Shown piece by piece: positions 11,801 to 21,585 of a stretch of DNA of 53,182 nucleotides. Position numbers and translations under genes: made by a program. The stretch's first letter is position 1; the number at the start of each line of letters is the position of its first letter. The notes beneath the pieces were generated by a model. That model was not told the origin of the DNA. It saw only the letters and a list, made by a program, of their open reading frames with translations, and did no database searches. This stretch comes from Heterostelium multicystogenum (Eukaryota > Evosea > Eumycetozoa > Acytosteliales > Acytosteliaceae). The stretch spans positions 1 through 53,182 of the forward strand of contig RCNN01000224.1 of the NCBI GenBank assembly GCA_003667245.1. Reading direction: 5' to 3'.

Positions 11801-12695
11801 TCCCAATTCAAATTCACTGTGCAATTTCACTTGAATAACATTGGAACGTGAACAATTTTCGTTTGGACATGTCACCTATACAGCAAGCCAATTAATTGAT
11901 AACATCAGTACAAATATTCAAAATAACTCAACCTTTCAATACGATATTGAGTGATTCGTTACAAATTGTACATACAACACTTGTATCACCACCAAGACCT
12001 GATGAACCTTTTGATTGATTCCTGTCGTAATGCAATCTCTTATCTTTATCGAGCAAAGTGTTCTTTGCAGTAGTGATCTCATGAAATGCTTGTTGCGCAC
12101 CCGGTGCTTTATTTTTATCGGGATGAAGTAGAATAACCAACTATAATATGTTTTATATAGGTTAGTTTAGGCTTTGTCCAAGCCACTTCTCTAGAGGCTA
12201 CTTACTTTCTTGTACATCTTTAGAATCTCGTTGTCTGTACATTGTTTGGAGAGCGATAGTTTTTCCATAATAGGATTCATGTTCTAAAACCATCTTTACA
12301 ATATATAAACTCTCCTCTGAATAATGGTTGTTGCTGCTGAAAGTTTGTGTCTGTGTCGGTGGCTGTGTGGCGAAAACCGATGAGGTTGTTGATGCATTAT
12401 CATTGTCATTATTATATGCCTGTGTGTTTTGTGTGTACTGCTGCTGCTGTTGTTGTTGTTGTTGTTGTTGCTGTTGTTGGGTAGAGTAGGTATCATGAGT
12501 TTGCTGCGGTTGGTGATCAGAGTTGGTTGTTGCAGATGCGTTTTCCGAACTTGCAATGAGCTCATCGATGCCATCAGTTGGATACAATCTTTTAGATTTC
12601 ATAAATAAATTAAGTGCTTTTGCATGCTCATTCTTTGACAGATATTGCTCGCCCAATCGCCTTGCTCTTATAGCTTCATCTTTGTTGCACTCCAT
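8870..12695 (-). CDS. Giant J-domain (Hsp40) protein with zinc-ribbon region, coiled coil and PIP-box-like tail
   Basis: ATG at 12695 opens [20 protein letters not shown], the N-terminal signature of the plant-type MECNK J-proteins. A poly-Q linker follows, then a J domain with [16 protein letters not shown] and the HPD motif in [20 protein letters not shown] clean intron (12141-12205, GTAAGT...ATAG) splits the J domain just before [10 protein letters not shown]. Cysteine pairs follow: CTIC, CPNENC, CYYC, CPTC, CSKPEC (11650-11990). Next come a poly-Q run, a long K/E/R/Q coiled coil (about 11000-11550), an S/T/N-rich stretch, a KEKE tract and a basic C-terminus ending [16 protein letters not shown] proteins stimulate Hsp70 ATPase. 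Frame changes occur at the T5 run 12260-12264, at 11585-11587, and near 10900, 10740, 10660, 10510 and 10400. No AT-rich spacer interrupts the locus, which favours one gene of about 1,240 residues; two adjacent genes remain possible. Confidence 0.72.
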
Positions 12696-13059
12696 TACTG
12701 ATAGTAGTAGTTAATGTATGAGGAATGACCCTCATATGTTATTTTCGTCGCAATTCTGAGATTTGATAGGATGCACCTCTATACACTATAGTATCTCAAT
12801 AAATGTAGGGAATTGTGTTGAATGTGATGCGAGAAATCGTACATCAACGAAAGACGATTAATATTAAATAAAAAGTCGACATATTACATTCTTGGAAAAA
12901 TCATTTCTTCCAACTCAATATCTTTAAATAGATAACTTAATTGAGAAATAAAGAAATTTAATTATACTCCTTAAAAAATTACTTTTATTATTTTATCAAT
13001 TAATCTATAATTTGATTTTACTATCAAAAATTTTAAAATATTTTATATAGACATGAAAA
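12696..13059. other. Spacer between J-domain gene and tRNA-Val
   Basis: 364 bp, AT-rich towards the tRNA, with some mixed-composition sequence next to the J-domain start that probably serves as its promoter and 5' untranslated region. No gene seen. Confidence 0.5.
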
Positions 13060-13133
13060 GTCAGGATGGTGTAGTTGGTTATCACAAAACCTTAACACGG
13101 TTTGGGTCATGGGTTCGATTCCCATTCTTGATA
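13060..13133 (+). tRNA. tRNA-Val (anticodon AAC)
   Basis: A 74-nt cloverleaf can be drawn by eye. The acceptor arm GTCAGGA pairs with TCTTGAT, including two G-U pairs, and the discriminator base is A. The D arm is GTGT with loop AGTTGGTTA and TCAC. The anticodon stem AAACC/GGTTT encloses the 7-nt loop TTAACAC with anticodon AAC at 13094-13096. The variable loop is GGGTC. The T arm is ATGGG/CCCAT around TTCGATT, and the B box GGTTCGATTCC is intact. No intron. It should read the Val codon GUU (and GUC when A34 is modified to inosine). Confidence 0.93.
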
Positions 13134-13145
13134 AAACTTTGAAAG

Positions 13146-13150
13146 TTTTT
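13146..13150 (+). terminator. RNA polymerase III T5 terminator
   Basis: A run of five T residues 13 nt after the tRNA discriminator base, at the position expected for a Pol III stop signal. Confidence 0.75.
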
Positions 13151-13234
13151 GTTACGCATGCGGAAATATTTTTATTGAACCTTTTAGTTGTAAATAAAGC
13201 ATGATCAAAAACCTTATGACCATTACTTCTTTGG

Positions 13235-13638
13235 TTGCAATTCTCTTTTTGGGCTAACTTTACTATCAAAAATCAGAATCATTATAGAAGATATTGCGGC
13301 TACAATCTCCTAAATTGGTCAATCACTAACATCTCATTTATTAATACCAAATCAGGTAAGAGAACAAAATTGCGATTCCTGCATATAACCGGGTGCATCA
13401 TCAGAGCCATATGGAGAGTGGTGTCAAACAATCTGTATGGTGATAAGACACTTAACTTCACAAACATTCCTAAGTTGTCAAGCAAGTACTATAAGCTCTG
13501 TTTATGCTGGCTTCCAAAGGAACTGCTAAATCAGCCACCACCGTTGCTGTCAATGAGTTCAAAAAAGACTGGCACATATTCACCATCTCTGGTTGCGATA
13601 TCCCCAATCTGGTGCTCCCGCGTTCATTTATAGATTAA
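13235..13638 (+). pseudogene. Unrecognised broken coding remnant downstream of tRNA-Val
   Basis: Base composition here is coding-like and clearly richer in G+C than the surrounding spacer. One frame reads KRTKLRFLHITGCIIRAIW and LNFTNIPKLSSKYYKL. About 13495-13505 the sensible reading switches frame to FMLASKGTAKSATTVAVNEF, continuing KKDWHIFTISGCDIPNLVLP and ending RSFID at the TAA 13636-13638. No convincing start is visible; the upstream part is AT-rich. I do not recognise the protein. Its place within about 170 bp downstream of a tRNA gene fits a piece of a tRNA-targeting retroelement, but no reverse transcriptase, integrase or protease motif is visible. A decayed host gene is equally possible. 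Confidence 0.35.
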
Positions 13639-13729
13639 TATTTCATTTGGATATGAATACAAAACACGAAAAACAACAAAAAAAATTGGAAAATAGGAAA
13701 AGTAAAAAAAAACAATAATAATATATTTC

Positions 13730-13747
13730 GGACAATCAAGACTGTCC
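13730..13747. repeat. Short inverted repeat, GGACA/TGTCC
   Basis: GGACA (13730-13734) and TGTCC (13743-13747) form a 5-bp stem around an 8-nt loop in an otherwise AT-rich spacer. Function unknown; it may be chance. Confidence 0.35.
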
Positions 13748-13779
13748 CTTTGTAGTGAAATATATATATATAGAAAATT

Positions 13780-13798
13780 GTGAGGTTCTGACCCTCAC
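13780..13798. repeat. Short inverted repeat, GTGAGG/CCTCAC
   Basis: GTGAGG (13780-13785) and CCTCAC (13793-13798) form a perfect 6-bp GC-rich stem with a 7-nt loop, 33 bp after the previous hairpin. Function unknown. Confidence 0.4.
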
Positions 13799-14146
13799 CA
13801 TATATTAATTATTTAATAAATTATGATCACCTGGATGATTAAAAAAAAAATTAAAAAATTAAAAATAAATATGGCATGATCAAATATACTGTTTCGGTGC
13901 ACACCAGCTCTATAACAACTACAATATTTTTGTGTATATGTCTCATCTTTACAAACAATGGCTATAGTTGTAGTGGTCGATACCCAAGTTTTTCTTTCCC
14001 CAGTGTAAAGGGTTTATCATTCTCATCGCACTTAATAGTTTTTTAATCATTATTAACAAAAACATACAAAAACTGAACATTGGTCCACTTTATCAAACTA
14101 TTTGTTTTTTTACACTTTTTTGTTACAATATCATTTTTTATGAAAA

Positions 14147-16199
14147 ATGAATAAAGATATATTTCTATCCTTATTTAACAATTATACCATTAGAAATACA
14201 ATATTCAAAGATGTTGTTTATCTAAATAACCTGAAGCATTGTAATAGAGAATCGTATTATTGTTTGAGCACATCAAAAACAAGTTATAAATGGGAAGAGC
14301 TTATTCGATCACCAGTTGCAATGGCTGCCAATTCTTATTTGGATCTCCTGAAAAGATATTACCAATCAAACTCTTTGTACCGATACATGGGTGAGACTTT
14401 CGAAGCAGCCATCTTATCAGACAATTTGGAGATACTATCGTTTCTACTTGAAATGGTTAAGCCTATTGCATACCACACTAAGTACTTTTTGTTCAATAAT
14501 ATCTTAAAATATGCCGCAAAACATGGAAGCTTGAAGATGGTTCAACTGATTTGCAAGCAATTGGAGAGAAAGAATCTCAACTATTATCAAGCATTGATTC
14601 AAGCACCTCTTTCTGGAAACATTGAAATTGTTAAAACTCTTTGCGAAAAGTTGGCCAACTGTATTAAATCTAGAATTAAGATTGACTTTAATGACAATGA
14701 AACAACATGGTTTGACAATGCTGCATATGTTGGTAGTTTAGAGATTATTGAGTACCTCTTAAACAACACCAATGGAGGACTTTCAACCAATTCGATGTTT
14801 TTTGCTGCTATTAGAGGTGGACACAAGCATATCATAGAATATCTCTTGACTCAAAATCTAGAGTTTTGCACATTTAGATCTAGGTACTATGGAACAGTGT
14901 TTGACTATGCAATTTCATTGAATCGGTTAGAAATAGCTAAACTTTTGCTTTCTAAAAACATTGTAAATACATTTGAATCCCCTATTGACTCAGCCTCTAA
15001 ACATGGAGATCTTGAGATGTTGAATTGGATCATTGACAATAAAGACACACTTTCGATATCAACAAAAAAGGCAATGGAGAATGCTGCATCTAATGGTCAA
15101 CTGGAAGTTTTAGAATGGCTGCACCAAAACACTTCTGGGGACTCGCCCATTTCGATTGAAAGAGTAATCATACATGGCTATTTAGATGTTTTTAATTGGC
15201 TGCACAATAATGTCAGTAATATTATTACAAAAGGTATTATCAATTTGGCAGTTAAAATGGGTCACTTGGAGATGGTAAAATGGCTTTACCACAATCAAAC
15301 TGAATCAATTGATAAATGGGCAATTTATTCTGCAGCTTCTGCCGGCCACTTATCTATTCTCAAATGGCTTCATGAAAATAATTATTGTAATGATTTATTC
15401 ACAATAAATGTAATGGATGCAGCAATCGAGGCGGGTCAAATTGAAACTGTTCAATGGTTACATGACAATAGAACCGAAGGATGTTCTTCCAAATTAACTT
15501 TACCTGACAGTATAGAGATGATAAATTGGCTCATTGAAAACAAACCAACCATGAATATTTCAAAACTTAATTCATCGTATCTTCACACTGGTCTCTATAG
15601 CAACAGATTTTGTACTTGGTTGATAGAGCATATCAAAACAATAGATTTGGATTGGCTGGCTAATAATAGATTACTAGAATGCGATCTATCAAATGTTAAA
15701 GCTATACATAAGATGAAACCAGATATCATATTCCAAAAAAGATACACTCAAACTAGTTTTTGAATTTGTCTACATGGATGTGATTATATGGTTGAATGAA
15801 AATAATTTTCCTAATGTATTTAATAGTCAAGTATTTGACACAGCAGTAGAAAATGCAGAGACTATATTAATTGAGTGGTGGCACCTAAACAGAACAGAAG
15901 AATGCACAGATCAAACGTTTGGCAAAGCAATTCGATCTGGCCACATGGGACTAATCAAATGGTTGTTAGAAAACAAAACTGAATGCCAAACAGGACATGA
16001 ATCACTTCCCATTCAAGATCTAACTGACTACTTCCAACTCGGAAATATTGAAATGCCAATGTTTCTCCTGGAAAACATCAACTATCCTTTAGATAAACTT
16101 AAGGAAGCCCGAACAATTCTCCAATCACTTGGCTATCATCAGCATGAAATTGAATTATTAAACGAATGTATAAATAAAAGACTCCAAAAACTATTGTAA
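14147..16199 (+). CDS. Ankyrin-like repeat protein, first of a tandem pair
   Basis: ATG at 14147, preceded by AAAA as usual in this group. A conserved N-terminal head is present: IRNTIFKDVVYLNNL, then SYKWEELIRSPVAMAANSYL. From about residue 80 onwards come ankyrin-like helix pairs, for example NGQLEVLEWLHQN, MGHLEMVKWLYHNQTE, AGHLSILKWLHENN and AGQIETVQWLHDNRTEGCSS. The frame stops at 15763, but a one-base change in the A6 run 15735-15740 continues it as DTLKLVFEFVYMDVIIWLNE, then LNRTEECTDQTFGKA, to the TAA at 16197-16199. Total about 684 residues. The protein is predicted soluble, with no signal peptide or membrane segment. Large families of this type are common in dictyostelids; cellular roles are not known. 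Confidence 0.85.
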
Positions 16200-16346
16200 C
16201 CACCTTTTGGAGATTTGAATTATTTCATTTTTTTGAAAATCTAGATATATTTGTGATTAAAATTTAAAAAATCAATCATTGCATTTTGATTCTATTTGAA
16301 GTTTTAATACAACTTATGACACTCCAACATACAAAAGAATATCAAG

Positions 16347-18391
16347 ATGGAAATAAATGAAGATGAACAACATATGGTGGTAGTACCACAAAAACAACCG
16401 GTGGAATATCAATTGGTAAAAAGAGTATTTGCATCATTGGTATGCAGAAATCTTATATTCAGCAATATCAAGAAAATCAATAGATTGGAGCCGGAAAAGC
16501 TTTGCTATAACTGGACGGAGCTAGCTTGCTTTCCAGATGTTTTGTTGAAATACAAATTCTTTGACCGCTACAAAGCAATTTGCAAGTTCATCTTTGATAA
16601 ATCACAGGATGCTGAGCTGAAGATATCAAAGACATCAACCAACGACATAAGAAAGAGATATCTAATGGCATTAGAGAACATTGCTGAAATGGGAAGAGTC
16701 GACATTATTGAATTCGTTTCAAAGCTAAATGGTGCAAAGCAATTTATAGACTTTACAAAGATATTCAACGTTGCTTTGGCAAATGGTCATCTAGACATTA
16801 TCAAATTCCTTCACTTTCAAAAGATAAAGGTTCCATGGAGCAAGCTGGCAATGAACCAAGCCGCGCAATTTGGGTACTTGGATATAGTCAAATTCCTTCA
16901 TGAAAATAGAACGGAAGGATGCACTTATGAAGCATTGGATAATGCTGTTGCTTTAAACCGAAAAGACGTGATATACTTTCTCTGTGAGAACCGAACTGAA
17001 GGATATAGCAAACTAAACTTGGATACTATCATTGCTGCTGGTGATGCAAAACTAGCAAAATACCTCATTGAAAAACAAAAGGAATCCATCAGTCAGCAAT
17101 CAATAGATAACTGTAATAATCAAGAGATCTTAAAATATCTTTGTGAGATTCGTCCAGATTTGAGCACAAGAGAGCTCATGGATAAGATGGCAATATGTGG
17201 TAATCTCGATTTTGTTAAATTTCTGCACGACAACAGGACAGATGGCTGTACCAAAAAAGCAATGGATTTGACAAATCATTTATATATGGTTGAATTTCTT
17301 CACGAGAATCGAACTGAAGGATGCACTCCATTGGCTATGAACCGCGCTGCCGCAAGAGGAGATCTTAAGATGGTGGAATATCTACATAGAAATAGAACAG
17401 AAGGATGCACTCCATCTGCAATAGTAGGAGCCGCCAGGTGAGCCTCGAAGTAGTTAAATTCTTGATAGAAAATCGCTCAGAGGAAAGCAGCATTTTGGCA
17501 ATTGATATAGCCATTTCAAATAAGCAACACGAAATTGTTAGATATCTACTTAAGAATTCGACTGAAGGCTTTTCCAATCTTGCAATCGCCAAGGCAGCAG
17601 ACACAAATGACTTAGAGATGGTAAAGATCCTTCACAACTTCAACCCCAAAGGAGAATCTAATACAGCAGCGATGTACTATGCCGCTCAACACGGAAATTT
17701 TGAGATGATCAAATGGCTACATGAGAATAGAACTGAAGGATGTGATGAAGGAGCTATGGACTCGGCTGCCTCCAATGGCCATCTGGAAGTTGTAAAATAT
17801 TTACATTTTAATAGGACAGAAGGATGCACACGCCAAGCAATGGATAATGCTGCATGTGTAAGTTTAGAGATTGTTAAATGGCTTCATGAAAATAGAACCG
17901 AAGGTTGTTCAACTGAAGCAATGGAAAATGCAATGATGCACAACCAATTTGAAATTGTTAAATACCTGCACGAAGTTTGCAAAGTAAAATATAGTGGAGA
18001 CATAAGTAGAAGCATCATTGATTTAGAATTTCTCAAATACCTCCATGAAAATAATATTGGTGACTTCACTGATGCTATGGATATTGCTGCTGCCAATGGA
18101 AACTTGGAGATTGTGAAGTATTTACATGCGAATCGTACGGAAGGATGCACTGAAAGTTCACTCTATAGTGTTGCCGACACTGGTTATATAGAGGTACTTC
18201 AATATCTAAATGAACATGTCAACCCTTTTAATCAATCAGCTATTAGAACTGCAATAGAAATAGCCATGTTAAGTAAACGCCATCGAAACGCCAAGTATTT
18301 AATGGAGCATCTAGATACTCCATACACCTCTGCAGTAACTGACTATCAATTTTTAGAGAGATTGAAGTATATTGAAAAACATAATCTATAG
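16347..18391 (+). CDS. Ankyrin-like repeat protein, second of a tandem pair
   Basis: ATG at 16347, 147 bp after its neighbour and on the same strand. The head (YQLVKRVFASLVCRNLIF, then LCYNWTELACFPDVLLKYKF) matches the head of the upstream protein, so the pair arose by duplication. At least ten repeats carry HENRTEGCT or close variants, with a period of about 28 residues; for example HENRTEGCDEGAMDSAASNG is followed 28 residues later by HFNRTEGCTRQAM. One frame change near 17430-17440 joins AIVGAAR to VSLEVVKFLIENRSEE. Length is about 681 residues, and there is no signal peptide or membrane segment. Function unknown; presumably a protein-interaction scaffold. Confidence 0.85.
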
Positions 18392-18539
18392 GCAGATAAT
18401 AAATGATATACAAGAATTGGTAGTAATGTTTATTGTTTTTATCTGATCCATGTTGAACCAGTCGAATCATTAAAGTTTATTGAAAAAAAAAATATGACTT
18501 TTTGAGGATGTGATCTACTATCGATTTGTTATTGATCGT

Positions 18540-19109
18540 TTACTTTCCACTCAATCTGTCGAATCTGTGGAACTTGGTCTTGCAGTTTGGACAGCTGTGC
18601 TCGACGTCCTTCATTGAATCGATACCGAATGGAATCAAACAACAACCCAACCAGCAACCACAGAGAATGAGAATGACACAGACCAACCAGACCATACCAC
18701 CAACTACGTAATCGGTGACGGTGGTTACTCTGTTGTTGCAGTGTCCACAAGTGACATCAACTGGAATCTCACGGAATTGGATGGATTGGGTAACAACGAC
18801 GGTGGTGGCTGGGGCGGCGGCCATGTAGGTTTGTGGTGGAGCTCCGGCTGGTGGTGGGTAAGCTCCGGCTGGTGGTGGAGCGTATCCTTGTGGTGGTGGG
18901 GCGTAATATTGTTGTTGTGGTGGATAGGCACCTTGTGGTGGTGGAGCGTATCCTTGTGGTGGTGGGGCATAACCTTGTGGTGGTGGAGCGTAACCTTGTG
19001 GTGGTGGGGCGTAGTATTGTTGTTGTGGTGGAGCACCAGTTGGTGGGGCAGAAGTTGGTGGGACAGATGATGGTGGGACATCTGAAGGGTTGGTTTGTTC
19101 TTGAGTCAT
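18540..19109 (-). CDS. LITAF-domain protein with PPPQGY repeats
   Basis: An intact 189-residue frame starting at the ATG 19107-19109. The N-terminal half is proline-rich, with repeated APPPQGY heptads and QQQYY segments. From about residue 110 is a LITAF domain: DVTCGHCNNRVTTVTDY, a hydrophobic/cysteine-rich segment (VWLVCVILILCGCWLGCCLI) that dips into the cytosolic face of membranes, and HSCPNCKTKFHRFDRL. The two C-x2-C knuckles bind one zinc ion. Family members sit on late endosomes and lysosomes and, in animals, recruit ubiquitin ligases and ESCRT factors. It ends LSGK, TAA. It lies tail to tail with the second ankyrin-like gene, 148 bp apart. Confidence 0.93.
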   Translation of the reverse strand: MTQEQTNPSDVPPSSVPPTSAPPTGAPPQQQYYAPPPQGYAPPPQGYAPPPQGYAPPPQGAYPPQQQYYAPPPQGYAPPPAGAYPPPAGAPPQTYMAAAPATTVVVTQSIQFREIPVDVTCGHCNNRVTTVTDYVVGGMVWLVCVILILCGCWLGCCLIPFGIDSMKDVEHSCPNCKTKFHRFDRLSGK

Positions 19110-20547
19110 TTTTATAATGGTTTGTAAGATAACAATATAATGTTACGAAATAAAACTATACTAATACAAATAGAATATTACTATTGTTGGAAATAAAAAT
19201 AATTAAAGTGAATGAATGAAAGAATGTTTGTGAGGTGTTGCTGACAATCCAAATTTGTTAATAAAAATAGATTTTGCAATTGATTTTTTGTGTTTTAGTT
19301 GTGCCAAATAAAAATAAATCACAACTTTGAAAAAGTGTAGGTTGGGGTTATGACGTTAGTTATGATATTTATTAAAATATATGTGTGTAGGTATAATAAA
19401 AGGATATTTATATAAATAAATAATAAATACAAAGGGTATTCTTAAATAAAAATTACTAGTTTGTGTAGTTGGACAATGATGATTAATAATTATTAATAGT
19501 TGTTTGGATATAAGGTTGAAAATTGATAAGAAATAAAAATAATATTTTGTAAAAATACAACTCTATTTTTTTTTTTTTTGTTTTTTTTTGGTGCGGTTTT
19601 TATTCGGTGATGATTCGATTCAAAGTAGATTGTTCTTGTGTCTAGATGAGGGAGCAAAACCTCCAGAAATTTTTAACCCCTCAACAAACTGAAATCTGAC
19701 ATCAAACAATCTTTTGTGTTTTTCTTGACAACCTGAGGAATTTGATCGCACTGGTGGCAGTTAGATTTATGTTTCTTTTGTTGATGCCCTCATAGGTCAA
19801 CAGGAACCCTCTTTTGTTTTTTACAAAGGATCAACCCTGAAACACTTGATTTAATGAGAAACTTTATTTTGGACATAATTTATTGTTGTTTGTTGTGGAC
19901 AACAATCATGAATTATGAGGGAAAAAAGACAATCAATCTCATTTATTTTTTATTGCAGTTGTACATATATATTTTACATCGATTTTGAAGTATAAAGAAT
20001 TAAACATGTATATCTCTTATAAAGCAAGTAATAACTAACGATTGTTGTTTGTTGGCCAAGTAAGTTAATGGCTTTATAATAACAATTAAAGTTCTTCATG
20101 TGAATAACAATAATTTTTGATGCTGTCTTTGAGCGAGATAAGTTACTTTCTATACTGTACAAATATCTGGTGTGGATTTTTAAAAAAAATATTACAATTA
20201 TTTTTTGTTCTTTTTATTAAAATTCATAATATATATATACTATATAGTTAAAGAGATTTTACCTGTTAGTTATATCTCTTGGCACTTAAAGTTTGAGTTA
20301 TATTTAGTTACATGTGCATGGTTTTTTTTTTGTTTTTGTTGCTTTTTTTTATGTTGCTTTTTGTTAGCTTTAGTCTGGATAGTGCTTATGATGAACAATG
20401 TTGTAGTGTTGGTTGACAGTGTATATACGATGTTTGGATGAGAGTTTGTTCTATAGATGCTGATGTGATGATGAAAACAATATAGACTATTACTTGTTTA
20501 GTGTGATGGGTTGTTTGTTTGGTTGGTTGGTGGTTGTTTTGTTGAGT
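19110..20547. other. Spacer between LITAF gene and cdk5
   Basis: About 1.4 kb. It is mostly AT-rich, with poly-T at 19566-19590. The interval 19616-19850 is richer in G+C and has no open frame; see the findings. The remainder up to 20547 is the 3' region of cdk5, with GGTTG-rich sequence near 20510-20535. Confidence 0.5.
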
Positions 20548-21585
20548 TTATGATGTCGATTGTGCAATCTCTAAACCATCGAAATATGGATGTTTCAATG
20601 CTTGAGTGGCAGTGATTCTCTGAGCTGGATCATATTGAAGCATCTTTTGCAATAAATTCAATCCTTTCTCGTCGAGTCCATGTACAATAGATGACAGTGG
20701 GTGTGGTGGATGAATAGGGAAATCTGGTTTGTATTCGGGGAGTTCTGTGATAGTTGGCCAAATCTCCTCATTGGGAGTTCCTAAAATCTTAAATATTCTA
20801 AAGAGTTGGTCGCTTGTCCCTGAACCTGGGAACAATGGACGACCTGATGCCATCTCAGCGAAAATACAACCGGCTGACCAAATATCGATTGGAGTTGAAT
20901 ATTTTCTTGATCCCATCAATACATCTGGTGCTCTGTACCAAAGAGTAACTACTTCATGTGAATAGGTACGAACTGGGATACCAAATGCTCTTGCCAAACC
21001 AAAATCTGCTAATTTCAATTCTCCTTTCTGAATTATGATAATAAAAGATGTTAGTGCTTATGTTTCTATACTTGCTTAAACATTGACCATTAAACTTACT
21101 CTGTTGATTAAAAGATTTTGTGGTTTGAGATCTCTGTGTAATACTCTATGATCATGACAAAAAGCAACACCTCTTAAAAGTTGATACATAAATGATTTAA
21201 TTGTTGGCTTAGCGATTTCACCTCCGCATTCATCGAGGTACTTCTTAAGATCTTGATCAAGATATTCAAAAACCAATGTTAACTTTCTCTCTGTGTGAAT
21301 GACATCATATAATCTAAATTGTGCGCATTTAGGTTAAATGATAAGTAAACTTGTTTGTCTTATAGCAGTTGTATAGATTAATTTAAATTACCTGACAATA
21401 TTTGGATGTTTCAATTCTTTAAGCAAAGAAATCTCTCTGATTGCAGTACATGGTACTCCTTCATCTTCAGAGTCGAGACGAATTCTTTTTAGAGCAACAA
21501 TTTCAGTAGTGTCACGGTTCTTTGCTTTGTATACAATACCATAGGTACCTTCACCAAGCTTCTCTATTTTTGCATATTTCTCCAT
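20548..21585 (-). CDS. cdk5: Cyclin-dependent kinase 5 (PCTAIRE-type)
   Basis: Proline-directed Ser/Thr kinase. Three exons (21585-21392, 21313-21100, 21027-20548) are joined by clean GT-AG introns of 78 and 72 nt, giving 295 residues with no frame change. Visible kinase features are the glycine loop [13 protein letters not shown], the ATP lysine in VALKRIRLD, the cyclin-binding helix [14 protein letters not shown], the catalytic loop [35 protein letters not shown] with T-loop, and [29 protein letters not shown] and [13 protein letters not shown] are diagnostic of the Cdk5 branch rather than Cdk1. The usual Cdk1 inhibitory pair is GTYG here with a single Tyr. In D. discoideum the homologue supports growth and differentiation. 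I chose the MEKYAK start; a Q/H-rich in-frame extension lies upstream without an ATG. Confidence 0.96.

Larger units (their letters stand above)
13639..14146. other. Spacer upstream of the ankyrin-like genes, with two short hairpins
   Basis: AT-rich spacer with A tracts. It contains two small perfect inverted repeats (13730-13747 and 13780-13798), listed separately. Between about 13880 and 14030 the composition is more mixed, but no open frame or RNA fold was recognised. T-rich sequence precedes the ATG at 14147, as is usual for dictyostelid promoters. Confidence 0.5.

Noticed and set aside
13970..14030. Possible degenerate tRNA (GGCTATAGTTGTAGTGG-like A box)
   Set aside because: No B box and no acceptor or anticodon stem can be drawn.
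18741..19070. Tryptophan/glycine-rich frame opposite the LITAF gene
   Set aside because: It is the antisense shadow of the proline-rich APPPQGY repeats.
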